In this document: positions 21,621-34,084 of the stretch, piece after piece | Layout: each line of letters begins with the position of its first letter | Numbering within the stretch: the first letter of the stretch is position 1 | Assembly: GCA_022747635.1 (NCBI GenBank) | Contig: JAKTNV010000009.1 | Location: forward strand, 29,117,622 to 29,181,621 | Reading direction: 5' to 3' | Length of the DNA: 64,000 nucleotides | Source: Hetaerina americana | Lineage: Eukaryota; Arthropoda; Insecta; Odonata; Calopterygidae | Program-made: the position numbers and the translations under genes | Notes under the pieces: generated by a model | Database searches by the model: none | What the model was told of the DNA's origin: nothing | The model's input: the letters and a program-made list of their open reading frames with translations, nothing else

Positions 21621-23887
21621 TGTATATGTACCATTATTCTATTGCATTTCACTCTTCTCGTGGGTAACCAATTCTGAAGTTAGTATGTTACAGTTCAAAT
21701 GTATGTAGTTGTCGAATTTTATCTTAGCTTTCAAGTACTTACCTCATTATGTGTATGCATATTCTTACAGATATAACTTGATTTTGGCGCTAGGCTTTCC
21801 TCTGTAGTTCCATTCAATATATCCTTCCTTACTGAATATATAGTGCCGTATCCTTCCTTACTGACTCTATAGTGCCGCAGAAAATCCCATTGGGTTTCTC
21901 CCCCGTTATCGGCAAAATCTTCGTTTTGATTCTTTCTTCACCAAGACTTTTCATGACTAATATTTTTTACCCATCAGTAGTCGCCCGTAGTAAAAATGTA
22001 CATACAGCGTGGATAAAATTTTGTTTCTGCTAACGCGCATGCCTAAGTATACCGCATACGCAGGTTTTGATTAGCATTCCTCATTTCTTAAACCCAGGGA
22101 TTATTGTCAATAGCAATAGTATATTCTGTAAGGGAGTTTGCTTTCTTCATCTATTTAACCCTCTTTTTCGTTTGCTGTTTCAAAATTTGGTTGTCCCGTT
22201 GCGTAGTTGTTACAGAAATAACAACTTATTTCATATGGTTCGAGTTTTTTCTTTGCAAGATTGAATTGGAACTTTAGAATGAGGTTGATTCTTAACTTTG
22301 AAAATGTGCTTATTAAAAACAAATGTTGAAGAAACAGAAACTTTGAATCCAATAAAAAAAATTCAAAAGGACCGGAGGTACTCCGAATCATTTCAATTTT
22401 TGGAATCGCGAGCTTGAGGGCCGGAAGTTGCGTTATAAAGATCATTATCCCCGTGCCTTGGAAAGGTTAACGTACCCCATCGTCTTGCGGCAGAGTATAA
22501 TGTACGAGAAATGCAAACAAAATATCGTACAATCAACGTCCACATTTTACTTAATTGCAGGACAAATTAACTTTAATGGATATACATAATGTACAAAACG
22601 TTTTTCTTTGCGGGAGTCTCATACGTGAAGACAAATTTCCCGAAATGGAACTCTGGACAATGGATTGCCGTTAAAATTTTATTAAACCTTATCGCTCTGG
22701 AACAACCGCCATTACAGAGATTTGTATCAGAAGGGAGAACCCCATACTTAGAACGCCGCGTCTGTTTTTTCGCGTGATTCGAATAGTCTCTCATTGCACC
22801 GAAAATTGGGAGACCTAAAATTTGGACTGTTTTTGTACATTAACGTTAAAACGGCAAAGCCAAAAATTTATTCGCAAATCATTCGCTCGATTCTTTTGTA
22901 TCCAGAGTTGTATCTTATACTGTAGCCATGCAATCGATCTTTATAAATCCTCAAGCAAATTCCAACCTTTGTAATACTTTTGAAGACCAAGCAATGTACG
23001 ATGAAGTATTTCGTTTCGTACACATGTAGGCCAATCTTGTATGAAAATTGCTTGAACTTATTTTCCACCAAAGTATTAGCATTTTCCTGGCTCATTTCTT
23101 ATTCCGTCTCTTTCACCCATTCTGGTCCTCACTCAAATTTCCCAACCCCTGTGTACAAATCGTGTATATACTTGTATGCCCCATTGGTCCATATATGCAC
23201 ACTTTGATCCCAGGAAACTATCACATGAATCTGTGACCTCTTCCTTTATCGAGCTTTATTATATGGAATAATTTTCTACATAACGCCTCATGATCCAGTT
23301 ACAGAATTTTTAGGCTACCGATATTTACTCCCATATTTAAGCATATTGCAAACACGATCCCCCACTCAGTTTTGAAGACCAAAAGAGGAGAATATATACT
23401 AATTCCAAGATGTGCTGTGTGTTCCATGAATTGGGTAGATGGGGTCTAATATTGACAGTGACGAAAATGAAATGCAGTTAATATATTGCGAGTGAAAGCA
23501 ATTTAGCAAAGCAGCCTTTATCAGATATTTTTGTGTATTATTTTATGTGTATTTTAGAAGTAGTCATTTTCTGGGATAATATTTATATTGCTACGCTTTA
23601 CACTCACATTCACGGGACATTTCTAAATAAGTTTTTCTTTAAATTTTTGCATTATTAACTCCCAATGTTTAAAATATTTTTGCTGAACTAACTTTTGTAT
23701 AAGTACTCTCGACAATTGGCAATGCTTTTTAAGTAGAATTTAATCATTTAATTAAAAAAATTTGATACACTATATAATTACATGATAACAATAGATTAAA
23801 TTTTTTATACCTTTAAAGAATAGTTTTTTGAGTACTAGAACACATTCGTTTAAAACAAAATGTTTTCTCTTGAATATTTTCCACCAG
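21621..23887. other. AT-rich non-coding stretch
   Basis: No gene supported. Open frames near 22.15-22.45 and 22.87-23.2 kb lack recognisable motifs and overlap on both strands. TATCCTTCCTTACTGA is duplicated in tandem near 21823-21865. Confidence 0.5.
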
Positions 23888-23991
23888 GTAAATAGCTTGA
23901 TAAAGACCCGTTATAGCCATGGAACATCGCAAAATAGAAGATGCCTCCATTTGGAATATTTCCGGTGAAGATGCCCAACAGTCAACTGCAG
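23888..23991 (+). CDS. Candidate start-codon exon of an unidentified host gene
   Basis: A pyrimidine-rich tract ending TTTTCCACCAG precedes 23888, a plausible 3' splice site. A good-context start (TATAGCCATGG) has its ATG at 23919-23921. The frame stays open for 24 codons (beginning MEHRKIEDAS, ending QQSTA) to a consensus donor CAG|GTAAAT after 23991, leaving phase 1. The codons use all positions evenly and the peptide is acidic. I do not recognise the protein and found no partner exon in the window, which would fit very long introns. It could be a chance match to splice signals. Confidence 0.45.
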
Positions 23992-25939
23992 GTAAATTTT
24001 CTTTTTCATTGCCAGCAGTGCTTTAATCTTTCTTTTTCACTGCCCACTTAAGGTTAAACTAGCGTCCTATTTATGAACTATTCAATTTTCTGAAAACTAA
24101 GGATATTTTTTTCACAACGTTTGTCATCAATTGAAATCGCTTTCAATATAGCATGCATGTTTCCCGTGACTCTAATGCAAAATTTGAGGAATTAGCCTCT
24201 TGTAAATTTGTTTTACACAAAAAATATTTCATGCATCTTTTCGTCCACTAGCACACCGGCAAAAATGTACTCGTCAGTTGGCTTTAATTGCATTGAAGAC
24301 GAATTTTTAGGAAACACCTCTAATTAAATTACAGATACATTGCTTTTGCTTGTGCTTCTTGACGCTTTAGTGAACAGGAGGATACGTTTTGATCTGGAAA
24401 ACGCCAAAAGGCTTTGAATGACGGTCGGTAGTCATTTTTCTATAGAGGATTCATATGGAACTTGCTGCATTTTTTTTGGCAACACTGTGTCATTCTCGTT
24501 ACTTTGCACGGTATAGGTTTCTTATGGGAATATTAAAACAAATATGCTCTGGAACTAAAACGCTCATGGCATAAATTTTCAGGGTAGCATAAAATGCAGA
24601 AATGTCGGCTTGGAAAAATGGTGTAGCACCCTCGCTCCAAGAATTAGTGAAAGGCCGTAGAAACCCAAAATAATTAAACGAGAAATAAATAAGAGTTCAT
24701 GCATTTATGTAAGGATCATCTTGGTTGGAAATAACAAAATGGAAAATAGATGGAATTTAGATGCATTCTTTACATGGATATGTAAAAACTGTCCCTCATT
24801 TTATCAAGTTCAGTTGGGCGATTTGGAATACTTAATCAGTGGAGGAGAAAAACTGGCTGGGAGTAGAAAATTCAACGCAATACTTTTGCTAAGACTTCAT
24901 TATTTTTACGTGCAAACTTGATGGGGAATCAGATTTCCGAACCAACAGCCAGAAACATTAATAGAAATATCGAATGTAGATGTTTCCTCAAACGTTCCCG
25001 TTCCGTCTTTGTGCGTAACCAGAACTTCTTCCAGAAGAAAATCCACCACGGATTGGTCACCCTTGGCCTTTCTAGTGAGTTCTGTCGGTCTCACTAGAAG
25101 CATTATCCACCGACCGTCAACTCAAGGTTCACTCGGGCGCGAGTTCATAACTCTGCTACAGCTGGTCACTCTGAAAGTCTTATCTCGTCAACCGTTCCTC
25201 TTTCGCGCGCAGAACGTTTTCTCATCCTTATCCCCTTGGGAAAGGAAGATAGAAGAGCCTAGAGCGAGTCTTCGGATGCTTACGCATTATCATAATCAAG
25301 ACAATCGTTGGTCAACGCATAAACAGCCGTGCGGTGGATGAAGAAAGAGGGACGATTCGGGGAGGCAGCGATGCCCCTCCCACCTCAACCGTCCCCTCCG
25401 TCTCACCACCTGACGCGGTAGAATAAACATGGGCGTTCACGAAGTTGAGAATCCTTCTCCCAACTAAACACCAATCCCGGTCGCAATGGCGGTGGGCTGT
25501 TTTGCTCCTTTTATGAGTTTAAATATTCGTTTTTGTTTTAATGTTGTCCGGGGTGGAATGCAGTTAATCAAAGGTAAACCTCCAAATTTGGTCAAACACC
25601 GTGAGCCCTTCAACCAAGTTTACCTGTTTCTGTACGTAATCCAGGGCACATCTCTATTTTACAGCTCTATAGTTATTCTGTCTTTGAATTGAACTCCCAT
25701 CTACCTATTTTTCCCTATAGGAGTCGATATATTACAAACCAGAATTTTTTTGTTAATAAGCACTAAATGTCATTTTTGACCGCCAAGTTCACCCATTCGG
25801 TTAACCTCGAAGTGATTCCTTCTACGTTAACTAATGACGTTTATGATGCTTAATTGTGTTCTTTATCCTCTTTTAATTTAGCGTCTTATTTATTGTTTTC
25901 CGTCTGTGAAGGCATTTGCAGATGCGCAATAGTATTTAG
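23992..25939. other. Non-coding stretch with a GC-richer patch
   Basis: No gene supported. The patch at about 24980-25480 has higher CpG content and open frames on both strands without recognisable domains. Confidence 0.5.
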
Positions 25940-26060
25940 ACGATGCGGGTACTCATTTATGGGTTCCAGGTTCAAATTCCGAGTGATGGCTTTTGAATAC
26001 TTGATTTAAAAGTCTTGTCTAAATGGAAACTTCATGAGAAATCGCAGGTGCCACAGGCAA
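25940..26060 (+). mobile_element. tRNA-like SINE remnant
   Basis: GATGCGGGTACTC followed by a B-box-like AGGTTCAAATTCC (about 25968-25980). Only the tRNA-like half is recognisable. Confidence 0.4.
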
Positions 26061-26379
26061 AAGAACTTGCCCATCCAGTGAAAGGTGACGTGAAAGTGAT
26101 TCATAGATGATAAATAGTAGGATGAAAAGGATTTGAATTTTGCCGCTGAAACAAGCTACAGCTCACACACGCGAATGCCTCCTTTAACCATGACATTTTT
26201 CTGACAAGTTTTGAAAATAAAATTGACTTTTATTTAAGTACTGAGCAGTTGAGTTAAACAGAGAGACATAACCTTTCAAATGGATGCGTATAAAATAGCG
26301 TTTGATCTTCCTATGCAGCCAAGTGATGGGGAAACTAAACTTGGGGAGAGGGACTGAAGTGCTTTCGGACACGAAGCCC

Positions 26380-26860
26380 ACTCCTTTTCCTGGATTCTCT
26401 TCCTCTCACCCGCTTTAACTCTCATCCCTCTCCCAGTCCTCCCAGACACGCCCCCGCGCGAGCTCACGAACGACTCCCCCAGACTCGTCTCAGTATCACT
26501 CAGTCAACCTCCCACGAACCCCCTCAACCGGAGTCCTCCATCCCCAAAACACGCGACCCCGTGGGAGACCCGTCGCCGGCGACCCCTCTCAGGAACCGCA
26601 CACTAACCCTTCTCGCCCGACTGCAAAAACCTCTCGAAACGGGCCAAGCCGCAGCCACTTCACGCGCCCTTCCCCTCCTCCTCCTTGAGCCCCCCTTATC
26701 CCCCACGTCGGCATCCCACCACTTATCTCTTCTCCCCCACACCATCCCCCCTCCCAGACCGCACAAACCGCTTTATCCCTACCTTGGCCCTCCCCCGACC
26801 GTCCCGGTGTGCCGCGAAATTCCCCTTCCGTTGCTCAGAGCGACTGGAATGGTCAGGGTG
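26380..26860. other. CpG- and C-rich island
   Basis: Plus strand C-rich with many CpG. TCACTCAGTC near 26495 resembles an arthropod initiator (TCAGT). The open frame at 26561-26938 is proline-rich low complexity. It could be a promoter or 5' UTR; no exon was confirmed. Confidence 0.4.
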
Positions 26861-27220
26861 GTCATCGTAATGCATCGCGTGGTAGAATCGTCATGCCGTC
26901 GAAACGCCACAATCTTGGTTTATTATCATCAATCGTAAAATACTTGTAACCAGTACTCTGCAAAAATGGACAAATTAATAGGTATTTACGAATATTAGAA
27001 GGAGGATGAATAATTTACAAAGGAAAGAATTTGACATGGAACTTTACAGTGAGTAATACTTCACCTGGAAACGCCCCTTCTGACTCTCTCTCCTAATAAG
27101 ACTCACGTCTTCACCGTTTAAGGTAGTGCCTTACATATACGATTATCTGTGTGCATTGAGAAAACATCAAGATTTTACATAGGTGAAGAAAAATGTAGAC
27201 ATTTTGAAGTGTATCAATTA
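26861..27220. other. Non-coding stretch
   Basis: Nothing recognisable. Confidence 0.6.
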
Positions 27221-27290
27221 TTCGCCTTGCCCGGGATTCGAACTAGGATCCCTCGATGTCCAGGCGAGATCTTTAGCTGCTTTGATATTT
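27221..27290 (-). mobile_element. tRNA-like SINE remnant
   Basis: The minus strand reads CTCGCCTGGACATCGAGGG, then a B-box-like TAGTTCGAATCCCGGG (complement near 27229-27245), a tRNA anticodon-to-T-arm layout. The body is not recognisable. Confidence 0.5.
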
Positions 27291-29164
27291 CATCATTTGA
27301 ACGTATATTAGAGGATGACTCTGTTGAAATTTACCGTCGCGGTATCTCCCGCAGTTCTTTGAATTAGTAGAAGCAATATTGAATAACCTTAAAATTAAAC
27401 TTTGCGATCCCCGATGGAAAATAAACTTTTATGCAACCTAAATTTCACATTGGCGCAGCATTATTTTCTGATTTCGAATTTAAGTTTATTTTTGATGTGG
27501 ATTTATAGTTTTATTTTGACGTTATTCGTCATGAAACAATTCCACTAAGTTTCGCTTGAAATGGTTAATCATGAAAAAATAAATTAAAGAGAAAATTCAA
27601 CTATTGAAAAGCATACAAATATTTTATTAAATACTCATACCGTAGGTTAGGTAGGGGCGTAGGTTTGTATTCCAGTTTGGTTGAGCTTGGAAGTCAAAGT
27701 CTGTGCAAAAGACGTAAATGAATGATTGCTGAAAACAATGATAGGGGAGCAGAGTAGAAGATGTAGAACCAAGTGTAATCCCTGATTGGGATTTATCCAG
27801 GCCGTAATATTTTGTTTCTAATGCCAAGTGCTTCACGTGCTAAGCAGAACTCTTCAGAAAGGTAAAAAATTCAAGTTGGGAAGAAAAAATATATGGGTTG
27901 AGGAACGAGGGGAGTAAATAGAAATGATTGTAGCGATATTGAAAGCGTTTGCGAAGCTGTGATAATTCAATTATTATTTGCCCCTGAAGGAGATGATGCT
28001 AAAAAAATTAGTTGTTCGACTAAAAACAATTTAAAACGATTAACAAAGACCATTTGAATTAAAAGACTGAGTACGGAAAATATTTTACGCCCAAATATTA
28101 CCTAAGGCAATCCTCACAATCAAGGAGATTTGTACGGGCGTCGAGAAAAAATGGTGAGCATAGAATGGAGGTATTTGAGTTGTGGGTGTGGCGAAGAATA
28201 GAAAAAGTGCAATGGATGGAGAGGAAAGCAAATTAAGAAGCGATACCGTTATGATACCGGTAGGTGCAAAGTTGTTTGGTAAAAATTCGAATGCGTCAAG
28301 ACAAGTGAATTCGGGGCATATTAAGAGGCAGTGGAATATTTAAGATTGAGAAAGAGCAGCTGGAGGAAGATATTATGCGGAGTTGGAGAAAAGTTCATTG
28401 TAATGTATTACATTACGGAGTTTGTTCTATTGTATGGCATGCCTTAGTGGTACCGTAGGGAATAGTATGAGTCAATCAAAACCTTCCATGACCTGTGGAC
28501 TACTCTGTTTGATTTAAGCCACTTTAGTATGCTTGGTAGGTTAATTCCTCACCCATCGTGCACTATCCACGGTGCGCCTTTCTAAAAGAGTCAATCCTAG
28601 TAAACAGAGCAGCTCAGTAACCTTAGTAACAGATTTCGTTGTCATGAGCTGTGTGGCATAGTATGAACTACGTTATAAATGTTTTGATTCATGCTATAAC
28701 TTAATCCAACCAATTACTGGATTTAGACTTGATGACATTAGTATTTGAATTGAGTACATAAAAATAAAACCGCTAGGCCTAATTGATTATTTTATAATTA
28801 GTACGCATTGTTGGTAATATTTTTCTCTTTTCGAATTATATAATTAAAACCGATTCATTTTATGTTATATGGATATAGAATGGATATGTCCAGCAATAAT
28901 TAAATAAGGTTTGTCTTTAATGTCTTAAGGTAGTTATTATTCACATCAACACATTCGGAAAGGATTCAGATAGACTGAATATTCCTCAGAATCAAACAGG
29001 CCATGAAATAGATTGTCACCCATTAACGGTCTACTGTCGATGCACACGCATATAGTATTGGTGGATCTCAATTTTTACCACCACGTAATATTAAAACTTT
29101 TTTAGTCGTAACTTATGACCATATAAAGAATTTGCTCAAGAATGATTACTGATGAGTGTAGGTA
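27291..29164. other. AT-rich non-coding stretch
   Basis: No gene or clear element recognised. Confidence 0.6.
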
Positions 29165-29178
29165 CATATATATATATA

Positions 29179-29260
<82 letters not shown>

Positions 29261-29310
29261 AAAATATGTGCATATATATGCATATACATATATTTATGTG
29301 TTTATGTATG
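29165..29310. repeat. (TA)n-(TG)n compound microsatellite
   Basis: TA tract of about 80 bases followed by GT repeats and interrupted TATG/CATA units. It directly abuts the mariner fragment on the right. Confidence 0.95.
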
Positions 29311-29314
29311 CGTA

Positions 29315-29601
29315 CGAGGGTGGTTAGAAAGGTTCGAAGAATCACCACTAGATGTCAGAGCTGGCGCAACGAGTTTCCCGCGTAGTTTCCTTAAAGAATA
29401 AACACAAAACGTGTCAGTGCTCTGGGAAGAGATCGGTGGTGCGGTTTCTTATCTGCCGTTGTTACCGTGTAGTGAATTGTAAAGATGGAAAAAAATGAGA
29501 TTCGAGCAGTGATTAAATACTTCGTAAAGAAAACTATGAATGCAAAGGAAATTCATACCGACTTTCAGAACACTCTGGGGGGCCCTGCTGCGGAGCAGTA
29601 G
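29315..29601 (+). mobile_element. Mariner 5'-end fragment
   Basis: Starts TA|CGAGGGTGGTTAGAAAGG, the CGAGGGT start resembling a mariner inverted-repeat end, followed by a 5' UTR and the transposase start at 29485. It is cut off after the first 38 codons. No right-hand inverted repeat was found. Confidence 0.7.
29485..29601 (+). pseudogene. Mariner transposase N-terminus, truncated
   Basis: ATG followed by MEKNEIRAVIKYFVKK and then MNAKEIHTDFQNTLG, the first part of the N-terminal helix-turn-helix of a mariner transposase. An in-frame TAG comes at 29599-29601. The rest of the usual roughly 345 residues, including the DD34D catalytic domain, is missing. Confidence 0.75.
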
Positions 29602-29619
29602 AAGTAGGATATGTATATG

Positions 29620-29815
29620 TATATATATATATAAACACAGATGTAGATTTTTAGAATATAGAGACACAAAGAAAGGACACACACAATTTGTTATTTGACG
29701 TTTCGTCTTCGGATTCTGAAGACGACAGCCGAGCTGTCGAAACATCAAATAACAAATTGTGAGTGTCCTTTCTTTGTGTCTCTATATTCTAAAAATCTAC
29801 ATCTGTGTTTTTATA
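29620..29815 (+). mobile_element. Inverted-repeat Penelope-like remnant
   Basis: Arms of about 75 bp (about 29633-29705 and 29739-29812) are near-perfect reverse complements. The inner end of the right arm holds a ribozyme-like motif (29716-29746). The outer edges merge with TATA repeats, so a TSD cannot be read. It sits just right of the mariner fragment. Confidence 0.65.
29716..29746 (+). ncRNA. Hammerhead-ribozyme-like motif
   Basis: CTGAAGA (29716-29722), one C, GACAGC (29724-29729), CGA loop, GCTGTC (29733-29738), GAAA (29739-29742), CATC with predicted cleavage after C29746. Helix I is short (TT upstream with AA downstream). The opposite arm keeps CCGAAGAC and GAAACGTC but lacks the helix II hairpin. 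Confidence 0.55.
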
Positions 29816-29858
29816 TATATGTGCGTCGCCGAAGAGCGTTCCATTTCGAAGATATTTT

Positions 29859-29861
<3 letters not shown>

Positions 29862-29924
<63 letters not shown>

Positions 29925-29990
29925 TTAGGTAATAACTATATAACTATATCTATGTGTATATATAATATATATATATGTATATATATATAA
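29862..29990. repeat. (TA)n microsatellite
   Basis: Pure TA from about 29862 to 29920, then interrupted TATATG/TAATA repeats. Confidence 0.95.
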
Positions 29991-31449
29991 TATATTTTTA
30001 TATACTTTTGTGTGTGCGTGTAAATTCACCCAGCCATTCTGCTTTCTCACGTTGGGATTTCGTCGTTTCACTCTGACGGATCATAGCACTTCATATGCCG
30101 GTTTAAGGTTTTGGATGGAGGCTCCGAGAGATCCAGATAATCGGATGTGAACGGGACTGAGATCGCTCCTGATACGAGGGAATCACACGGAATAAAACTC
30201 TTCTGATGATATATAACTAAATGTTAGTATAAAGTACCATCCCATCGAATTAAATTTTAATTTTACTTTAGTACTAATGAAGACAGTATACTCGTATTGC
30301 TGCTAAACCATAAGGATAATCAGAGTAGTAGTTTTACGAAGAAAATATTTTTACAATGCACATATGTACACAAAATTCACCTAATTCATCAGCGTTCCCA
30401 ATGGATACACGCACTACATATTATCAAATACATCAAAGTACAATAATCCACTTGTACTGAGAAATAATTATTGTCAGGTAGCGCTCAGCAATGTATAAAT
30501 TACATGAAATTAATTAAAATTGGCCTTCTTTTATTATCTTGTTTTTCTACAACTTATTTTAAGTGTATTAACCTCAGTTCTACATAAAATGATATTTTAA
30601 GGCAGATATTTGACTTAGATGAAGATAAGTCAAGAAGATAATACTACAGAATAAGAAAATGTCTGTTGATAGTGGAAATGGATTTGGCAAATCGTTAAAC
30701 TAAATCATCATCTAATCAGTAATGTATGATAATCCAGCTGAAAATGACGATAGAACCTAACTCGCAGTTGAGAGTAGTGAACTGGAGAACAACTAATGCT
30801 TAAGGTCCAAGGACCTCTCTTGATAAGCATGAGTGTCGAGAGAACCTAACACTGAACTCATTCCAATACTCTTCTCGGTGGTCAGGTTGTTGCGTCGTAA
30901 ATCTCGGTGAAGTGGCTTCGGATTTCACCATCCTACGAATGCCCTTCTCGCTGTCAGTGCCCCTACATCTGTCTCAAAAGTGACATATCCATGGAGTTGA
31001 GATACACTGCGGAAAAGAGATGAGAATCGATTACTAATTATCTCACCCCTGTTCATTACGAAGGTATTAGTTTTAACTGAAATTTGGGTCCGTCAGCTCA
31101 CGAATGTTTCACAACCAGTTATTTCACTGTTCGTAATGAATCGATTCGCGTAAAATATTTGCGGGAGAGATTTGGGGTAGCGCGAACTACTGCAGGACCT
31201 GGAAAAATATTCTTTTCCGACGAGGAAATATTACAAAGGGAAAATGTTTATCCCTTGACTCTCATAAACATTTTCGGTTGTTCTGATCGGAAAAAATTGG
31301 CGAAATACATGTAGGTGTTTCGCGGTCTAAAATGTTGAGTGCACAAGAAATAAATGACACCGATGCCGACGAATAATCCATTCACCGAGTGTCCTCACTT
31401 CTCCAATTTCGAGTTCCATCAACAGGACGTTCATACCGCACGGCGGGGA
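29991..31449. other. Non-coding stretch
   Basis: No gene supported; the 76-codon frame at 31084 has no recognisable domain. Confidence 0.55.
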
Positions 31450-32310
31450 GCAAAGGGGACCTAGTCACATTTTATTTAAAGAAGATCTTCTCTCTCCGTG
31501 CTTGAGCAAACCGTCGGGAAGGTTGTGGGTATTTTTCCCGCTTCCCAAATGGATGCGTTCGTTGTCGACAAAAGTTCACGGCTGCCCCTCGGCGACAGGG
31601 CTCACGATTGCCCGCTAATGACGTAAGCTCGTCGTGAACGCTGACGGTTTTTGCCCCGACGACTTTATTGTCGTCGTGACGTCAGTTTTTATCCCTAAAG
31701 CTAGCTCCCCACTTTCCTCCCCGTGTGTCCCTACCCCTTCCCAACCTCCCCCCTCTCCGCCTTGCACACTCACACATTGTCCCCCTTCGATCTGCCTTTT
31801 CCCCCTTTCAAACAGCCCTCCCTCCACCTCTCTATCCCTCTCCACTCCCCGTGGTAGGAAAATTCTGTTTCAAGTGCAGCCTTCCCCTCCCGGGCGTTTT
31901 GCTTCCTGACGTAGTCTTTTCCCCACCCTCAAACCACCCTCCTCCACCAAACACAACCCTTACCAACCATCCATAACATCCGAATCCCCCATCCCCCTTC
32001 GCCCCACAATATGCTGCTTGCCCTAACAACCACCCTCACTTTGCGCCCCTACCCCCAAAATCTGTTTCTCGCCCCCCATTCCTTATGCTGTAATCCTCCC
32101 CACTCTTCTCTCCCTTCCTCTCTCATCCAGCCTGCTCCCTAACCCGCTCCCCTCCTACGCGTCCCCTGTAATCTCCAAAAACCTCACACTACGCCCCTCT
32201 AAATTAATGAACGCCCTGTTGAGGGTTGAAAACTCGCCAACCCTCTCCTCTCTCCCGCCAATTGGCACATTACCACTACTCCTCCTAACCCTCAAAGCAA
32301 TTCCGCTGGC
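31450..32310. other. C-rich / CpG-containing island
   Basis: Strongly C-rich on the plus strand (31690-32300), with a CpG-richer left part (31450-31690). Open frames are proline/serine low complexity. It is possibly promoter-proximal. Confidence 0.4.
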
Positions 32311-33020
32311 AGGTTTTCTCCTTTTCACCTCTCTCTTAATTTCATTTTATTAAACAAGATCTATTAAGTTCGTTGCGAGCATGGAGAATTTTTTTTTGCC
32401 TTGGTGAAGACTACCTGAAATGATAGTTATTTCTGAGGCAATGTAAGTGTCAGCTACGTCAGTAGTGAGCCATTCTGCATAAATGATATTTTTTCCAGCT
32501 ATTGTTGGTCTTTCCTTGAAATCGGTAAACCCTCGTCATTCCAAGTCTTCCTTTTCTTCTATTAGCCCCTCTACCATTCGGTACTTTTACTTTGATTTAT
32601 TGCTGATATTTATATGTTTGGTTTGCTAGCACATACTGTTGAGAAAGGTGTTTGAGAGATACTTTATGGATTAGCATGACTTTTTTTCATGTTACGACGA
32701 TGAAAATTGCCCGCGTGCACAAGAATTGATAGTAGATAATGATAAAAATCTAAGGGTTCCATCTCGTGTGCTTTCGGATTTAGGTTAAGCTGAATTTGTT
32801 TCGTAGCTGGTGCTATATCATAGATTGGGATTTTCTGATTATTAGAAGACCAAACCTTGCTGGGCACATTTGGAGGTTTTGGATATTTTCAGTGAAGGTA
32901 ACTCATTGCAAAGTAAATTCATTTCATTCATGCAAATATATAACTTATGTAAAAGTGTCACGGATGTGAATAATAATGTGCTTCTAGTTAGCACTGGCGA
33001 GCAACAGCAAAAAATACAGA
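32311..33020. other. AT-rich non-coding stretch
   Basis: Nothing recognisable. Confidence 0.6.
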
Positions 33021-33024
33021 AACG

Positions 33025-33095
33025 CACAAAAAAGGAAAGAAACTCACACGTTTTCGAATTTTCAGCGGTCAAGCCACCTTCCTCAAGGAAGGTAT
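33025..33095 (-). mobile_element. Degenerate Penelope-like terminal remnant
   Basis: Minus strand: TTGAGGA, extra A, GGTGG/CCGCT hairpin, GAAA, then TTCGAAAACGTGTGAG. The layout is as in the better ribozyme motifs but with the initial core C replaced by T. The downstream string resembles that of the element at 33228-33412. Confidence 0.45.
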
Positions 33096-33227
33096 ATATA
33101 CAGGTATATGGTTTCATATTGGTTCGCCATTAGGCGGGTTTTTGTGTTTGAATATAAATATGTATGTGTATATATACATTTATATGCATATATATATATA
33201 TATAAACGAGGAAAAACTCACACGAGC

Positions 33228-33408
33228 GGCACAATAATGGGCTGACACAATATAACACAAATAGAATAGAATAGCAACATTTAAAAGGACACTCACACGG
33301 TAAATTGTTCGAACTTTCGGCCCTCTCAGAGGCCTTCTTCAAGAGAGACTCTTGAAGAAGGCCTGACTGTTGTTATTCTATTATATTTGTGTTATATTGT
33401 GTCAGCCC

Positions 33409-33412
<4 letters not shown>
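33228..33412. mobile_element. Inverted-repeat Penelope-like remnant
   Basis: Outer arms (about 33233-33282 and 33367-33412) are near-complementary (ATAATGGGCTGACACAATAT against its complement). The centre is a short palindrome at 33330-33363 (AGGCCTTCTTCAAGAG, 3-base loop). The minus strand of the left half reads TTGAAGA, extra A, a GGCC..GGCC hairpin and GAAAG, a decayed hammerhead core. The right half lacks the helix II-GAAA part. A (TA)n tract follows immediately. Confidence 0.55.

Positions 33413-33474
<62 letters not shown>
33413..33474. repeat. (TA)n microsatellite
   Basis: About 60 bases of pure TA directly between two Penelope-like remnants. Confidence 0.95.
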
Positions 33475-33477
<3 letters not shown>

Positions 33478-33484
33478 AAACCAA

Positions 33485-33600
33485 ACTGAGCACCCGAACC
33501 ACTTTCCTCCGGGGAAAGAAGGAACTGAACTGATCAGTTTGGTTCCTTTTTTCCCCAGAGGAAGGTGGTTTGGCCACCAAAAGTTTGCAATATTTGTACG
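33485..33600 (+). mobile_element. Degenerate inverted-repeat Penelope-like remnant
   Basis: CCACTTTCCTCCGGGGAAAG...ACTGAACTGATCAGTTTGG...CCCCAGAGGAAGGTGG forms an imperfect palindrome. The plus strand then has AGAGGA, extra A, GGTGG/CCACC hairpin, AAAA. Core positions are substituted, so it is presumably inactive. Confidence 0.45.
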
Positions 33601-34084
33601 TGCATGTGTTTCACTGTGTTTTGTTGGCTAGCAATATCTCGCTCCTACGTTTGAATTATTATTCACACCAGTGAGACTTTCGTACAATACTCATATTTAT
33701 GTATGATGCGTTGAAATGGGACATGAATCCTGACTCACTCAATCGGCTAGTTTTCATCCTTCAAGCAGACGTGAAAATATAATTGATAGTCCTTTATTAG
33801 CATCCTCGCGTGCTAACTCATACTGCGGCGAGTGGTCGTTTGCGAGACTTTGCAGTGATGTTTTCAATCATCGGGTGCAAAGGCGTAAGGCAATCAAATT
33901 AATAGAACATCACGCAATTACCTTGGCTATCTTAAAGCAAACTCAATGCATAGAAATACGTTTGCATTGGAGGCGTAAGGAAAAAAAAACTTTGTTATTT
34001 TGTTTTTTTTTCTGCCTCCTGGATAACTCTTAGAGATCCAACCAGTGGGTCATCAGTCCGTGAATCCCTTTTGAGCGTTAATTC
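33601..34084. other. Non-coding stretch
   Basis: Nothing recognisable. Confidence 0.6.
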
